A stretch of 32,738 nucleotides of DNA from JBBRYK01 sp038237665 (GCA_038237665.1 JBBRYK010000028.1:1-32738); one strand, 5' to 3'. Positions 6,238 to 17,285 are shown, counted from the first letter of the stretch. The notes: a model not told the origin generated them from the sequence alone. Numbers and translations: made by a program.

Positions 6238-9200
6238 ATGCGGTTCGGGCTGCTCGGCCCTTTCGAGGTGCGAAGCGGGGATGAGGAAATCGAGATTGCG
6301 GCGCCGAAACAGCGTGCGGTCCTGGCTCTTCTCCTGCTGCATCGTGGTGAGCCCGTGTCGGTCGACCGCCTGGCGACCGAGCTCTGGGGCGACGAGCCAC
6401 CGGCGACGGCGACCAAAACCGTCCAGGTCTACGTAGCCCAGCTCCGCAAGGCGCTCGGCGAGGGCGTCCTCCTCACCCAGGGACGCGGGTACGCACTGAA
6501 GCCGGGGGAGGACGAAGTCGACATCGACCGCTTCGAGCACCTTGCACGGAAGGGGCGCCGCGAACTCGAGCAGGGCGACGCAGCAGCCGCGGCGTCGTCG
6601 TCGCGCGAAGCTCTGCGCCTCTGGCGCGGCCCGCCGCTGGCCGAGTTCGCCTACGAGGAGTTCGCGCAGACGGAGATCGCCAGGCTCGAGGAAGAGCATG
6701 TGGGGATCCTCGACCTGCGCATCGAGGCGGATCTGGTGCTCGGGCGTCATGAAGCTCTCGTGCCGGAGCTGCGTGCACTCGTTCGGGAGTTCCCGCTTCG
6801 CGACCGTTTCCGTGGGCAGTTGATGCTCGCGCTCTATCGGTGCGGACGCCAGGCCGAGGCGCTAGAGGAATACCGATCGGCGCGAACGGCCCTGCTCGAT
6901 GAGCTCGGGATCGAGCCGAGCCGTGCGCTCCAGGAGTTGGAGCGGGCGATCCTCGCCCAGGACGACTCGCTCGGCGCTCCGACGGTGTTCCGTCGCCTGA
7001 AGATGGGGCGTCGACGCCGCGGTGCCTTGCTGCTGGCCGCCGGCGGCGTGCTGATCGCAGGTTCGGCGGCGGCGGCCCTGGCGTTCCAGTTGACGGGACG
7101 AACCGGCGGAGGCATCGGCCCAATCGTCTCGGGGAACTCGCTCGCCGCTGTCGACCCCGCGACCGGGCGCATCACGGCGACGTTTCCGGTCGGCGCAAGT
7201 CCCGCGGCGGTGTCGACCGGGTCGGGCAACGTCTGGGTGCTGAGCGTCGACGACCGCACCGTCACCCGAATCGACCCGAGCGCCCGGACGACGAGGACGA
7301 TCGGCATCGCGGCCGTGCCGACCGACCTCATCGCGGACGAGGCGGGTGTCTGGGTCGGAACCGGAGGGCGTCTCGAGCACGCCCAGTTCGCGGGCACCGT
7401 TGCCACGTCGCTCACACGCCTCGACCCGCGTACCGGATCGCCTGTCGCCACCATTCCGTTGCCTCGACCCGGCCGTTCCGTCTCGAACCTGGCGGCTCAT
7501 CACCTGGCCGTCGCGGCCGGCTCGGTCTGGGCGATCTCCCCCGGCGCCTCGGTCGTTCGCATCGACCCGGGAAGCAACCGTCTCATCTCCACCGCACGCT
7601 CGCTGCCTGCGGTTTCCCAAGCTCTGACCGGGGCAGGCCAGGCGATCTGGGTGCTGGACGACACCGGCACGCTCTCCCGGCTCGACGCGCGCGAGCGAGT
7701 GACAGCGAGCATCAAGATCGCGGCGTCCGCGCTGACCGGGCTCGCCGTCGGCGACGGCTCGGTGTGGGTAACCGCGCCCTACGACGGGACTCTCTGGCGT
7801 ATCGATCCAGGACGAAAGATCATCCAGCGGACGATCGACGTTGGCCTCGGCGGCGACGACGTCGCCTTCGGCCACGGCTACATCTGGGTGACCAACAGCC
7901 TTAGCGGGACACTCACCCGCGTCGATCCGAAATCGAACCGGGTCGACCGGACGATCTCCATCGGCAACACGCCGCGCGCCGTCGCATTCGGCGAGGACAC
8001 CGTCTGGGTGGCCGTAGCCGGCGGTGCCGACGAGCCTCCTGCCACGCGCGGACGTGTTGGCGGCGTCGTCCCGCTCGCCGAGACAATCTGCAGCCGGACG
8101 TTCAAGGGGCCCGAGCAGCCCCGGTTCCTGGTCGTCTCGGATCTGCCGCTCCAGGGGGGGCCGCGGTTCGGGACCATCCAGATGAGCCAGGCCATCCTCT
8201 CCGTCCTTCGCGGGCACCACTTCCGCGCCGGGCGCTTTGCGCTCGCCTATCAGTCGTGCGACGACTCGACCGCGCAGACCGGCCTCTTCGATCCCGTCAA
8301 GTGCGCTGCCAACGCCAAGGCATATGCCGCCAACGTCACGGTGCTCGGCGTGATCGGCCCGTTCAATTCGCCGTGTGCCTTCGAACAGCTCCCGATCGCG
8401 AACCGGGCAGGCCTCGCGATGGTGTCTCCGACGACCACCGATCCAGGACTTACCCGGCTGGCATTCCTGGCACCGCGAAACGGGTTGCAGGCCCTCTATC
8501 CGACCGGCAAGCGGACGTTCGCTCAACTCCTGGCCCCGGACGACGCGGAGGCCGCCGGTGCGGCGGTCCTGGCGCATCGGTTGGCGGCTCGCCGGGTCTA
8601 CGTGCTTCACGACGGCGGGTACGGGACGGCTCTTGCCTTCTACTTCCGGCGCGCTGCCGAGAAGCTCGGCCAGGATGTTGCCGGCTACGAAGGCTGGAAC
8701 CCGAAGAAGCCGCGCGCCGGCGAGGTAGCGAGGCGGGTGGCGGACGCGAACGTGGATGCGGTCTACCTCTGCGGCTTGATCGACAGTGACGTCGCAGGCG
8801 TTCTGGCGGCGCTGAAGGCTGCCCTGCCGGCAGGAATTCCTGTGATCGGGTGTTCCGGACTGTTGCCCAGCCCGCTTCTCTTCGAACAGATCGGCAAGGC
8901 GGCGCGCGGAACGTACGTTGCCGTGCAGGGGCTGGTTCCCGAGCGTCTGCCCGAGAAGGGCCAGAAGTTCCTCCACGACTTCGGCGCGACCCAGTCGGGC
9001 CAACCGGTTCGCCTGTCCTCCGTCTACGCCGCGGAGGCAGCAGAGGTTCTGCTCGACGCCATTGCGCGCTCCGACGGAACTCGAGCATCGGTCGCTCGTG
9101 AGCTGCTGCGGACACGGGTGACGGACGGGCTTGTCGGCAGCTTCGTCATCGACCCAACCGGGGACGCCAGCCCCGCTCCGGTCACGATCTTGCAGCTCGA

Positions 9201-9300
9201 CCGTCCCGGCCGCAGCAATGCGATCCAGAGCTACGACGGTGCGCGGATCGACCGGGTTATCAGGCCGGACCGGCGGCTGCTGCAGCCGACCGGTGGCTAG
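6238..9300 (+). CDS. Transmembrane SARP regulator fused to a beta-propeller and a periplasmic-type ligand-binding domain
   Basis: A 1020-residue fusion. Residues 1-92 form a SARP winged helix (MRFGLLGPFEVRSG start, then VSVDRLATELWGDEPP and TVQVYVAQLRKALG). About 97-245 is a BTAD, ending LLDELGIEPSRALQELERAI. A basic RRRR precedes one membrane segment at about 262-284, placing the N-terminus inside. About 298-610 is a propeller of VWVT/RIDP-type repeats (GSVWVTAPYDGTLWRIDP, GYIWVTNSLSGTLTRVDP). About 627-1005 is an ABC-type solute-binding domain of the branched-chain amino acid class (VLGVIGPFNSPCAFEQLPIA, VDAVYLCGLIDSDVAGVL). The layout implies external ligand sensing by a one-component regulator, like ToxR/CadC in topology. 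ATG at 6238 has only a weak AAGAG upstream. The direct repeats at 6159-6197 suggest self-control and control of the divergent operon. Confidence 0.88.
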   Translation: MRFGLLGPFEVRSGDEEIEIAAPKQRAVLALLLLHRGEPVSVDRLATELWGDEPPATATKTVQVYVAQLRKALGEGVLLTQGRGYALKPGEDEVDIDRFEHLARKGRRELEQGDAAAAASSSREALRLWRGPPLAEFAYEEFAQTEIARLEEEHVGILDLRIEADLVLGRHEALVPELRALVREFPLRDRFRGQLMLALYRCGRQAEALEEYRSARTALLDELGIEPSRALQELERAILAQDDSLGAPTVFRRLKMGRRRRGALLLAAGGVLIAGSAAAALAFQLTGRTGGGIGPIVSGNSLAAVDPATGRITATFPVGASPAAVSTGSGNVWVLSVDDRTVTRIDPSARTTRTIGIAAVPTDLIADEAGVWVGTGGRLEHAQFAGTVATSLTRLDPRTGSPVATIPLPRPGRSVSNLAAHHLAVAAGSVWAISPGASVVRIDPGSNRLISTARSLPAVSQALTGAGQAIWVLDDTGTLSRLDARERVTASIKIAASALTGLAVGDGSVWVTAPYDGTLWRIDPGRKIIQRTIDVGLGGDDVAFGHGYIWVTNSLSGTLTRVDPKSNRVDRTISIGNTPRAVAFGEDTVWVAVAGGADEPPATRGRVGGVVPLAETICSRTFKGPEQPRFLVVSDLPLQGGPRFGTIQMSQAILSVLRGHHFRAGRFALAYQSCDDSTAQTGLFDPVKCAANAKAYAANVTVLGVIGPFNSPCAFEQLPIANRAGLAMVSPTTTDPGLTRLAFLAPRNGLQALYPTGKRTFAQLLAPDDAEAAGAAVLAHRLAARRVYVLHDGGYGTALAFYFRRAAEKLGQDVAGYEGWNPKKPRAGEVARRVADANVDAVYLCGLIDSDVAGVLAALKAALPAGIPVIGCSGLLPSPLLFEQIGKAARGTYVAVQGLVPERLPEKGQKFLHDFGATQSGQPVRLSSVYAAEAAEVLLDAIARSDGTRASVARELLRTRVTDGLVGSFVIDPTGDASPAPVTILQLDRPGRSNAIQSYDGARIDRVIRPDRRLLQPTGG

Positions 9301-9317
9301 GCTGCGCCGGCTAGCCG

Positions 9318-9323
9318 TAACAT
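9318..9323 (+). promoter_or_regulatory. Candidate -10 box TAACAT
   Basis: TAACAT ends 9 nt before the GTG start at 9333, so transcription would begin very close to the start codon. A weak 6-bp inverted repeat (9295-9300 with 9311-9316) lies just upstream. Confidence 0.35.
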
Positions 9324-9332
9324 CAGGGGCTG

Positions 9333-9866
9333 GTGCTCGGGGCGTTCATCTCGGCGACGATTCTCGGCTTCTTCGTCGGAGGACTGGCGCGCTGGGCCGT
9401 GCCAGGGCCTGACCCGATGCCGGCTTGGTTGACGATCTTCATCGGTTTGACCGGCTCCCTGGTCGGCGGGACGGTTACCGCTCTGATCGTGGGCTACAAG
9501 TCGCGCCAGGGCGTCTTCTGGGTGCTGCTCATGTCGGTTGCGGCCTCGGCCCTGCTCGTGATCGCCTACCGGCGGTTCCTCCAGGGTCGCCCGATCACGG
9601 GGCCGGAGGCGCGCCGGCTCCCGACGAAGGGCTTCGGCATTACGAGGCTCCGCCAGCGCCTGCGCTCCGCCGGAATCGATCCCGACTCGATCGGGTCGCC
9701 CGGCGGGCCTCGCCGCGTGGAGCCTGAGCCGGCAGTGCCCGGCCCGGTGGCGGTGGCCGAAACGAAGGAAGAAACATTGAAGAAGCTGCGCGAGCTCCGC
9801 GACGAGGGCGTCCTCACCGGCGAGGAGTACGAGGCGAAGAAAGCGCAGCTGGACGGCCCCGGCTAG
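9333..9866 (+). CDS. Membrane protein with C-terminal SHOCT domain
   Basis: A 177-residue protein with three membrane segments in the first 85 residues (GAFISATILGFFVGGLARWA, AWLTIFIGLTGSLVGG, VFWVLLMSVAASALLVIAY). The small-residue-rich helices resemble the GlsB/YeaQ/YmgE family of small stress-associated membrane proteins. A charged linker follows, then a C-terminal SHOCT motif (LKKLRELRDEGVLTGEEYEA). SHOCT is a short helical domain found at the ends of many unrelated proteins and is thought to aid oligomerisation. The start is GTG at 9333; AGGGG lies about 5 nt upstream. The last 4 bp overlap the end of the convergent phosphoesterase gene. The role is unknown. Confidence 0.75.
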   Translation: MLGAFISATILGFFVGGLARWAVPGPDPMPAWLTIFIGLTGSLVGGTVTALIVGYKSRQGVFWVLLMSVAASALLVIAYRRFLQGRPITGPEARRLPTKGFGITRLRQRLRSAGIDPDSIGSPGGPRRVEPEPAVPGPVAVAETKEETLKKLRELRDEGVLTGEEYEAKKAQLDGPG

Positions 9867-10684
9867 ACCGGCTCGGCGGCGAGCGGCTCGGTGCCGCGTG
9901 GGAAGCGCCGCACCGCCGTCAGCTCCCACTCGCTCCGGCGCCAGACGTACGTCAGGACGTTCAGGGCATCACGCCCGGCCTCGTAGACATGCAGCCCGCG
10001 CGCTTCTCCCCGGCGATTGGGCCGCGGCTGCCCGAGTCCGGGCGCGATCGAGACGGTCACCCCTCGCTCGCCGCCGCTGGAGACCTCGAATTCCCTTCGT
10101 TCGCTCACGGCGCCCTGGTGGATATGCCCGGCCAGGATCAGCTCCGCGCCGGATTCGACCAGGGCACCGAGCACGTGGTTCCGTCGCGCGACCGGCCGCT
10201 TGCGGGAGCGCCAAGGCGCACCGATCAGGTGGTGATGCAGCACGACGACGCGGAGCGCCGACTCCGGCGCTCCGGCCAGAAGGGTTCCCGCGCGCTCCAG
10301 CTGCGAGTCGCGGATGCCGCCCGACTGGTGCCGCCAGGGTCGCACCGAGTTCAGGCCGACGACATGAAAGGCCTCGGAGCTGAAGAGCGGCTCGGCCGTC
10401 TCCCAGTGCCGCTCGAACTCGGCGAAGGGCCGGGTGAAGCGAGCGGGAAACGTGTACGGGATGTCGTGGTTCCCCGGGACCGCCAGAACCGGCGGTCCGA
10501 GAGAGCGCAGGAACGTTGCGGCGCGCTCGTGCTCGGCCGGGCGTCCGCGGTGGGTGAGATCGCCGCTGGCGATGATCAGCTCCGGCTCGGCCACTCCGAT
10601 CAGCCGGGCCAGCGGCTCGACGATCTCCGGGGCTTCGCGGGTACCGAGATGGAGGTCGGAGAGGTGGAGAATTCGGGTCGTCAC
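9863..10684 (-). CDS. Calcineurin-like metallophosphoesterase
   Basis: A 273-residue protein with the full calcineurin-type motif set: D-L-H (HLSDLHLG), GD (IASGDLTHRG), GNHD (AVPGNHDIPY), a central HHH (VVLHHHLIG) and GHxH (LAGHIHQG). These residues bind two metal ions for phosphoester hydrolysis. The layout is closest to CpdA-like class III cyclic-nucleotide phosphodiesterases, but other phosphoesters or nucleotides could be the substrate. There is no signal peptide, so it is probably cytoplasmic. The start is GTG at 10684, with no ribosome site; a TATAGC on the minus strand at 10700-10695 would give a near-leaderless mRNA. It is divergent from a small membrane protein gene, with only 28 bp between the two start codons. 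Confidence 0.88.
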   Translation of the reverse strand: MTTRILHLSDLHLGTREAPEIVEPLARLIGVAEPELIIASGDLTHRGRPAEHERAATFLRSLGPPVLAVPGNHDIPYTFPARFTRPFAEFERHWETAEPLFSSEAFHVVGLNSVRPWRHQSGGIRDSQLERAGTLLAGAPESALRVVVLHHHLIGAPWRSRKRPVARRNHVLGALVESGAELILAGHIHQGAVSERREFEVSSGGERGVTVSIAPGLGQPRPNRRGEARGLHVYEAGRDALNVLTYVWRRSEWELTAVRRFPRGTEPLAAEPV

Positions 10685-10687
10685 GGC

Positions 10688-10711
10688 CGATCGAGGCTAT
10701 ACACTCGATCG
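10688..10711. promoter_or_regulatory. 28-bp divergent promoter with an inverted-repeat operator
   Basis: Perfect 8-bp arms CGATCGAG (10688-10695) and CTCGATCG (10704-10711) flank an 8-bp spacer GCTATACA that holds the plus-strand -10 TATACA (10698-10703). The same TATA core reads TATAGC on the minus strand. Both flanking genes start within 4 bp of the repeat, so a protein bound here could block both. Confidence 0.5.
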
Positions 10712-10712
10712 C

Positions 10713-10952
10713 GTGCCGGACGAGTCGGCGGAGATCTTCGATGACCTCTACCTGGGGCTTCGTGCAGGCGGTGCGCTTCGCAAGCAGCGCCGTGGCGAGC
10801 AGCTGACGGTCGAGGAGGAGGAGGCCCTCGGCCGCTGGCAGCGCCTGTCGACCTGGCGCAAGGCGGCGGCGATCGGCGGCTTCGCCGTCGGCACCTTCGG
10901 TCTCGGGTTCACCCTCGGCGGCTTGATCTTCGGCCGCTGGCGCAAGGCCTAG
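10713..10952 (+). CDS. Small protein with acidic N-terminus and C-terminal membrane helix
   Basis: A 79-residue protein. The first half is charged and helical (PDESAEIFDDLYLGLRAGGA, then KQRRGEQLTVEEEEALGRWQ). The second half is one membrane segment (KAAAIGGFAVGTFGLGFTLG) ending FGRWRKA. I do not recognise a family. The GTG at 10713 lies 9 nt after TATACA, so the mRNA is probably leaderless. It shares a 28-bp promoter with the divergent metallophosphoesterase, which suggests joint regulation. It is followed by the convergent AI-2E family transporter gene, 10 bp away. Confidence 0.6.
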   Translation: MPDESAEIFDDLYLGLRAGGALRKQRRGEQLTVEEEEALGRWQRLSTWRKAAAIGGFAVGTFGLGFTLGGLIFGRWRKA

Positions 10953-10962
10953 CCGGCCGGGC

Positions 10963-12000
10963 TCACTCCGAGTCCGACGCGGAGAAGATGATCGTCGGCA
11001 CCTCCTCCTCGGCCGGATCCTTCTCGAGCACGATCACGTCGACGAGGGTGGCCAGGACGGCCGCGAACGGGACGGCGAGCAGCACCGCGAAGCCGCCGAA
11101 GAGAATCCCGACCGCGGCGACCGAGACGAGCACCACGAGCGGCGAGAGGCCGACGGCGTCGCCGAGCACCTTCGGGATGACGACGTAGTCCTCGAGCAGC
11201 CGGACGACGAGCACGATCAGCCCGGCCGCGACCCCGAGTTGTACGGACTGCGTCAGGCCGACTCCGATGGCGACGGCGCCTGCGGTGAGCGGGCCGATCA
11301 CCGGAACGATCTCCACGATCCCCGCGAAGGAGCCGACCAGGATCCAGTACGGCAGCCCGATAATGCCGAAGGCCGTCGAGAGGACCGTCCCCACGATCAG
11401 GATCAGCAACAGCTGTCCGCGGACGAAGGCGCCGAGCTTGAGGTCGATCAGATCCCACGTGTCGCGCACGACCTTGCGGTTCTCGCGCCGGACGAGCGAG
11501 GTGACGAGCCGCTGCATCCGCGGCTTCTCGAACGTCCAGTAGGCGGCAGTCGCGAACGTGAAGAAGATCCCGATCACCACCTCGAAGGCCTTCACCGTGA
11601 TCGTCAGGGCGGGGTGGACGAGGCTGCCTCCCGACGGGAGGTCGTTCAGCTTCTTCTGGATGAACTTGAGGATCTCGTGCTTGATCCCCTTCGAGTGCTC
11701 GGTCGCTTGCGGCAGGTTGTCGATCGCGGTCTGGATCTGATCCTTCGCGCGCGGGACGACGAGCCAGAGAAACAGCCCGACGACGAGGACGATGGCGAAG
11801 TAGTGGATGAGGACCGCAACGCCGCGCGGGATCTTGATCTGGCGCAGCGCGTCGATGCCCGGCCGCATGGCGGCCGCGATGATGAAGGCGAGGAAGAGCA
11901 GCGACAGGACCAGCCTCAGCTTCCAGAGCGCGAGCGTGAGCACGACGACGCCGACCACGACGACGGTGGCGACGAACGTTCGCTTGATGGTCTCGCTCAC
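10963..12000 (-). CDS. AI-2E family transporter (TqsA/PerM-like membrane protein)
   Basis: A 345-residue polytopic membrane protein with about seven to eight hydrophobic segments. Its C-terminal half carries the conserved family pattern: KLGAFVRGQLLLILIVGTVL, then GSFAGIVEIVPVIGPLTAG and LLEDYVVIPKVLGDAVGLSP. The stretch GIVEIVPVIGP is the hallmark of the AI-2E_transport family (PerM, TqsA, YdiK). Members are exporters or antiporters, and only a few handle autoinducer-2, so the substrate is open. The start is GTG at 12000, with AGGA 13 nt upstream, so initiation is weakly supported. The C-terminus is a short acidic cytoplasmic tail. It is divergent from the PH-domain gene. Confidence 0.88.
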   Translation of the reverse strand: MSETIKRTFVATVVVVGVVVLTLALWKLRLVLSLLFLAFIIAAAMRPGIDALRQIKIPRGVAVLIHYFAIVLVVGLFLWLVVPRAKDQIQTAIDNLPQATEHSKGIKHEILKFIQKKLNDLPSGGSLVHPALTITVKAFEVVIGIFFTFATAAYWTFEKPRMQRLVTSLVRRENRKVVRDTWDLIDLKLGAFVRGQLLLILIVGTVLSTAFGIIGLPYWILVGSFAGIVEIVPVIGPLTAGAVAIGVGLTQSVQLGVAAGLIVLVVRLLEDYVVIPKVLGDAVGLSPLVVLVSVAAVGILFGGFAVLLAVPFAAVLATLVDVIVLEKDPAEEEVPTIIFSASDSE

Positions 12001-12083
12001 TGTGTCGGTGAGTTTCCTAGCCGAAGGCCGTCCATGGCAAACGGCGAAGGATCGAGAGGCACACCGGCGAAGGTGTCGGGTCG

Positions 12084-12509
12084 ATGCTCGCCACCGACGA
12101 CGAACACGTCTGCCTGGAGGCGCGCCGTCACGGAATCGTCCTTGCGAGGCCGTTTTCGCGAGCTGTCGGGCTCGCTGTAGTGGGCTGGCTGCTCTTCCTC
12201 GTCGGCTGGCCCGCGACGCTGCTCGGCGCGCCGATCGTGGCGGCCGGAGCGCTCCTCGCCGTGCAGGCCGTCTGGCGCTGGGAGCGCACGCGCATGGTCG
12301 TGACGACCGAGAAGGTCTACGTCGTCAACGGGACCATGCGCCGGCGGGCGTCCGCGGTGCGCTTGCGGTCGATCGAGTCTCTGGGTATCGAGGAGTCGCT
12401 ACCGGGACGGCTGCTCGGGTACGGGACGGTCCTCGCCGGCCCGCTCGAGCTCGATCATGTGCCGCGTCCGCGCGAGGTCTACCGCCTCGTCGAGAGGCTC
12501 TGCGCGTGA
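12084..12509 (+). CDS. Bacterial PH-domain (DUF304-like) membrane protein
   Basis: A 141-residue protein with a membrane hairpin in the first half (SRAVGLAVVGWLLFLVGWPA and LLGAPIVAAGALLAVQAV) followed by a bacterial pleckstrin-homology-like domain (RMVVTTEKVYVVNGTMRRRA, then the SAVRLRSIESLGIEESLPGR strand-loop and GYGTVLAGPLEL). This is the YdbT/DUF304 arrangement, whose role is unknown but membrane-associated. The start is ATG at 12084; GAAGGTG lies about 9 nt upstream. The gene is followed 28 bp later by the sensor-kinase remnant. Confidence 0.75.
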   Translation: MLATDDEHVCLEARRHGIVLARPFSRAVGLAVVGWLLFLVGWPATLLGAPIVAAGALLAVQAVWRWERTRMVVTTEKVYVVNGTMRRRASAVRLRSIESLGIEESLPGRLLGYGTVLAGPLELDHVPRPREVYRLVERLCA

Positions 12510-12524
12510 TTCACGGGCACTCGC

Positions 12525-12530
12525 TACTCT
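12525..12530 (+). promoter_or_regulatory. Leaderless -10 box TACTCT
   Basis: TACTCT ends exactly 7 nt before the ATG at 12538, the geometry expected for leaderless actinobacterial transcripts. It belongs to the sensor-kinase remnant. Confidence 0.4.
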
Positions 12531-12537
12531 CCGCACG

Positions 12538-12766
12538 ATGACCTCGCGGGGGGACGCGGCGTCGGAACGGCTGAGCCGGTTCCAGGCTGTTGTCGACGTT
12601 GCTCTTGCTCACCTCTCCCTCGACGACCTGCTGGCAGAGCTCTTGCCGCGCGTCAAGGAGCTACGAGCCCTTGAGTCCGTGCGGCGCCCGCTTCGAGCTG
12701 GTGCTGCCGCGCGTGAAGGTGGCGCCCGGCGCGCCTGCACACCGGGCCCCTCGAAGTACCGCCTGA
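12538..12766 (+). pseudogene. Remnant of a sensor histidine kinase with internal deletion
   Basis: From ATG 12538 about 35 codons read MTSRGDAASERLSRFQAVVD, then VALAHLSLDDLLAELLPRVKEL, the usual lead-in to a GAF domain in actinobacterial sensor kinases and phosphatases. The GAF domain never follows. From 12683, in the next frame, GARFELVLPRVKV resembles the end of a HATPase domain, and that frame stops at 12766. The simplest reading is a large in-gene deletion plus a frame change. In the original frame the open reading continues to 12798 with an unrelated basic, Pro-rich tail. The kinase identity of the tail is less certain than that of the head. Confidence 0.5.
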
Positions 12767-12818
12767 CCCAGAGTTCCCCATTTCCCGGTCCGCCGTAACG
12801 AGGCCGACGTCGGTCGAG

Positions 12819-12854
12819 CGAACACTTGTTCGATCCGACGTGCCCCGCTAAAAT
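12819..12854 (+). promoter_or_regulatory. uvrA promoter with LexA (SOS) box
   Basis: The palindrome CGAACACTTGTTCG (12819-12832) matches the Gram-positive and actinobacterial LexA box CGAAC-N4-GTTCG. It overlaps a -35 box TTGTTC (12826-12831), which is 17 bp from a -10 box TAAAAT (12849-12854). The start codon of uvrA is 9 nt further on, so the mRNA would be leaderless or nearly so. LexA bound here would mask the -35. Confidence 0.75.
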
Positions 12855-12863
12855 GGCTCGGTT

Positions 12864-15718
<2,855 letters not shown>

Positions 15719-15722
<4 letters not shown>

Positions 15723-16384
15723 CGAGCGCCGAGACGGTCGACCCCTCCGACTCGCTCGAGCGCCTGTGGTGGCTGAACACGGTCGGCGTCCTGGCGCGGC
15801 CGAAGCAGGTGTTCGACGCCCTGCGCGATACCTCGGACGAGGCCGTCGACGCCCGCCAGGAGCCGATCACCGCGGTCGTCATCCTGTGCGGAATCGCGAC
15901 CGTACTCGTGACCGGTGCCGCGGGCCGGCTGCTCGACGACGCCGTCATCGACGGCTACCTGATCGCCGTCTGGGCGTTCCTTGCCGGCGCGATCTACGGG
16001 GTCGCGAGCTACTGGCTCGCGGGGGCGGCCGTCTACCTCGGCCAGCGGGGCGCCGGGGGGACGGGCGACTACCAGCAGGCGCGGCACGTCCTGGCCTATG
16101 CGGCGGTTCCGCTGATCGTCTGGCTCGTCTTCGTCTGGCCCGTCCGCGTCGCGCTCTACGGCAAGGACCTGTTCCGGACGGGCGGAAGCGACGGCGGGAC
16201 GAGCCGCGTCGTCTTCGGCGCGGTCGGCGGGTTGTTCGTCCTCTGGTGCCTGGGGTTGCTGGCGCTCGGGCTGCGAACCGTCTACAGCTGGGACTGGCGG
16301 CGTTCCGCGATCGCCATCTCCTTAGCCGTCGCCGCATTCCTCGCGCTCGCCGTCGCGGCGGCGATCATTCTTCGCGGCGCGTAA
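15719..16384 (+). CDS. Yip1-domain membrane protein
   Basis: A 221-residue protein with five or so hydrophobic segments and a Yip1-like opening (LWWLNTVGVLARPKQVFDAL: a pattern of soluble helix before the membrane part). Later segments include AVWAFLAGAIYGVASYWLAG, VLAYAAVPLIVWLVFVWPV and LAVAAFLALAVAAAIIL. Bacterial Yip1-family proteins are of unknown function. The start is GTG at 15719, overlapping the uvrA stop by 4 bp, so translation is coupled. The 3' end overlaps the convergent panB by 20 bp. A link to DNA repair is not implied by sequence, only by position. Confidence 0.75.
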
Positions 16385-17285
16385 GCGCGCTCTCCGGTGC
16401 CGGGGCACTCAGCGCCTCGAACAGCGTCAGCTCCTCCTCGGGCATCGCATAGGTGTGCTGCTCCTCCGGGAAGGCGCCCGTGCGCACCTCGTCGGCGTAC
16501 CGCTCCAGCGCGCCGCGGATTTCCTCCGCGAGGCTCGCGTAGCGCTTGACGAACCTGGGAGCCCGGCCCTCGTAGAGACCGAGCAGGTCGTGGTACACGA
16601 GTACCTGCCCGTCGCAGGCCGCGCCCGCGCCGATCCCGATCGTCGGGATCGTCAAGGCCTCTGTGATGCGCGCCGCGACGGCCGCCGGGACCGCCTCGAG
16701 GACGAGGGCGAAGCAGCCGGCGGCCTCGAGTGCCTGCGCGTCGGCCAAGAGCCCGCGCGCCTTCTCGGCCGTGCGCCCCTGCGCCTTGAAGCCGCCGAGC
16801 ATCGTCGCCGACTGGGGCGTGAGGCCGATGTGTCCCATGACCGGGATGCCGGCGCTGGAGATCGCCCGCGCGCGATCGACGGAAGGCCCGGCGCCCTCGA
16901 TTTTCACCGCGTCGGCGTAGCCGTCCTTGACGAAGCGCACCGCATTCCGGATCGCGTCCTCATCGGACACCTGATACGTGCCGAACGGCATGTCCCCGAT
17001 GACGAGCGGCCGGCGCGCGGCTCGCGCCACGGTCCTGGTCATGAAGATCATCTCCTCGATCGTCACCGGCACCGTCGACTCGTGGCCGAGCACGACCATG
17101 GCCGCCGAGTCGCCGACGAGGATCAGATCGATGCCGGCCGCATCGGCCAGCCGGGCGCCGGGCGCGTCGTAGGCCGTGACCATGACGATCTTCTGGCCAC
17201 GGGTCTTCATCTCTGCGAGCTCGGTCAGTGGCAGTTTGCCGGGAGCGGGAGCATTGGGGCCGGGGCGGCGGGGACGGGTGCTCAT
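16365..17285 (-). CDS. PanB, 3-methyl-2-oxobutanoate hydroxymethyltransferase
   Basis: A 306-residue protein catalysing the first step to pantothenate: transfer of a one-carbon unit from methylene-tetrahydrofolate to ketoisovalerate, giving ketopantoate. Motifs are intact: VTAYDAPGARLAD, VGDSAAMVVLGH (metal-binding Asp), VKIEGAG, MGHIGLTPQ and GIGAGAACDGQVLVYHD. About 20 extra Pro-rich N-terminal residues and a C-terminal extension make it a little longer than usual. ATG 17285 overlaps the panC stop as ATGA and has AAGGAG 7 nt upstream. It is last in a DUF2520-panC-panB operon. Its end overlaps the Yip1-like gene tail to tail. Confidence 0.97.
   Translation of the reverse strand: MSTRPRRPGPNAPAPGKLPLTELAEMKTRGQKIVMVTAYDAPGARLADAAGIDLILVGDSAAMVVLGHESTVPVTIEEMIFMTRTVARAARRPLVIGDMPFGTYQVSDEDAIRNAVRFVKDGYADAVKIEGAGPSVDRARAISSAGIPVMGHIGLTPQSATMLGGFKAQGRTAEKARGLLADAQALEAAGCFALVLEAVPAAVAARITEALTIPTIGIGAGAACDGQVLVYHDLLGLYEGRAPRFVKRYASLAEEIRGALERYADEVRTGAFPEEQHTYAMPEEELTLFEALSAPAPESALTRREE

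Noticed and set aside
9295..9316. Terminator hairpin GGCTAG/CTAGCC after the transmembrane SARP gene
   Set aside because: Only 6 bp with a 10-nt loop, overlapping the stop codon; too weak to call.
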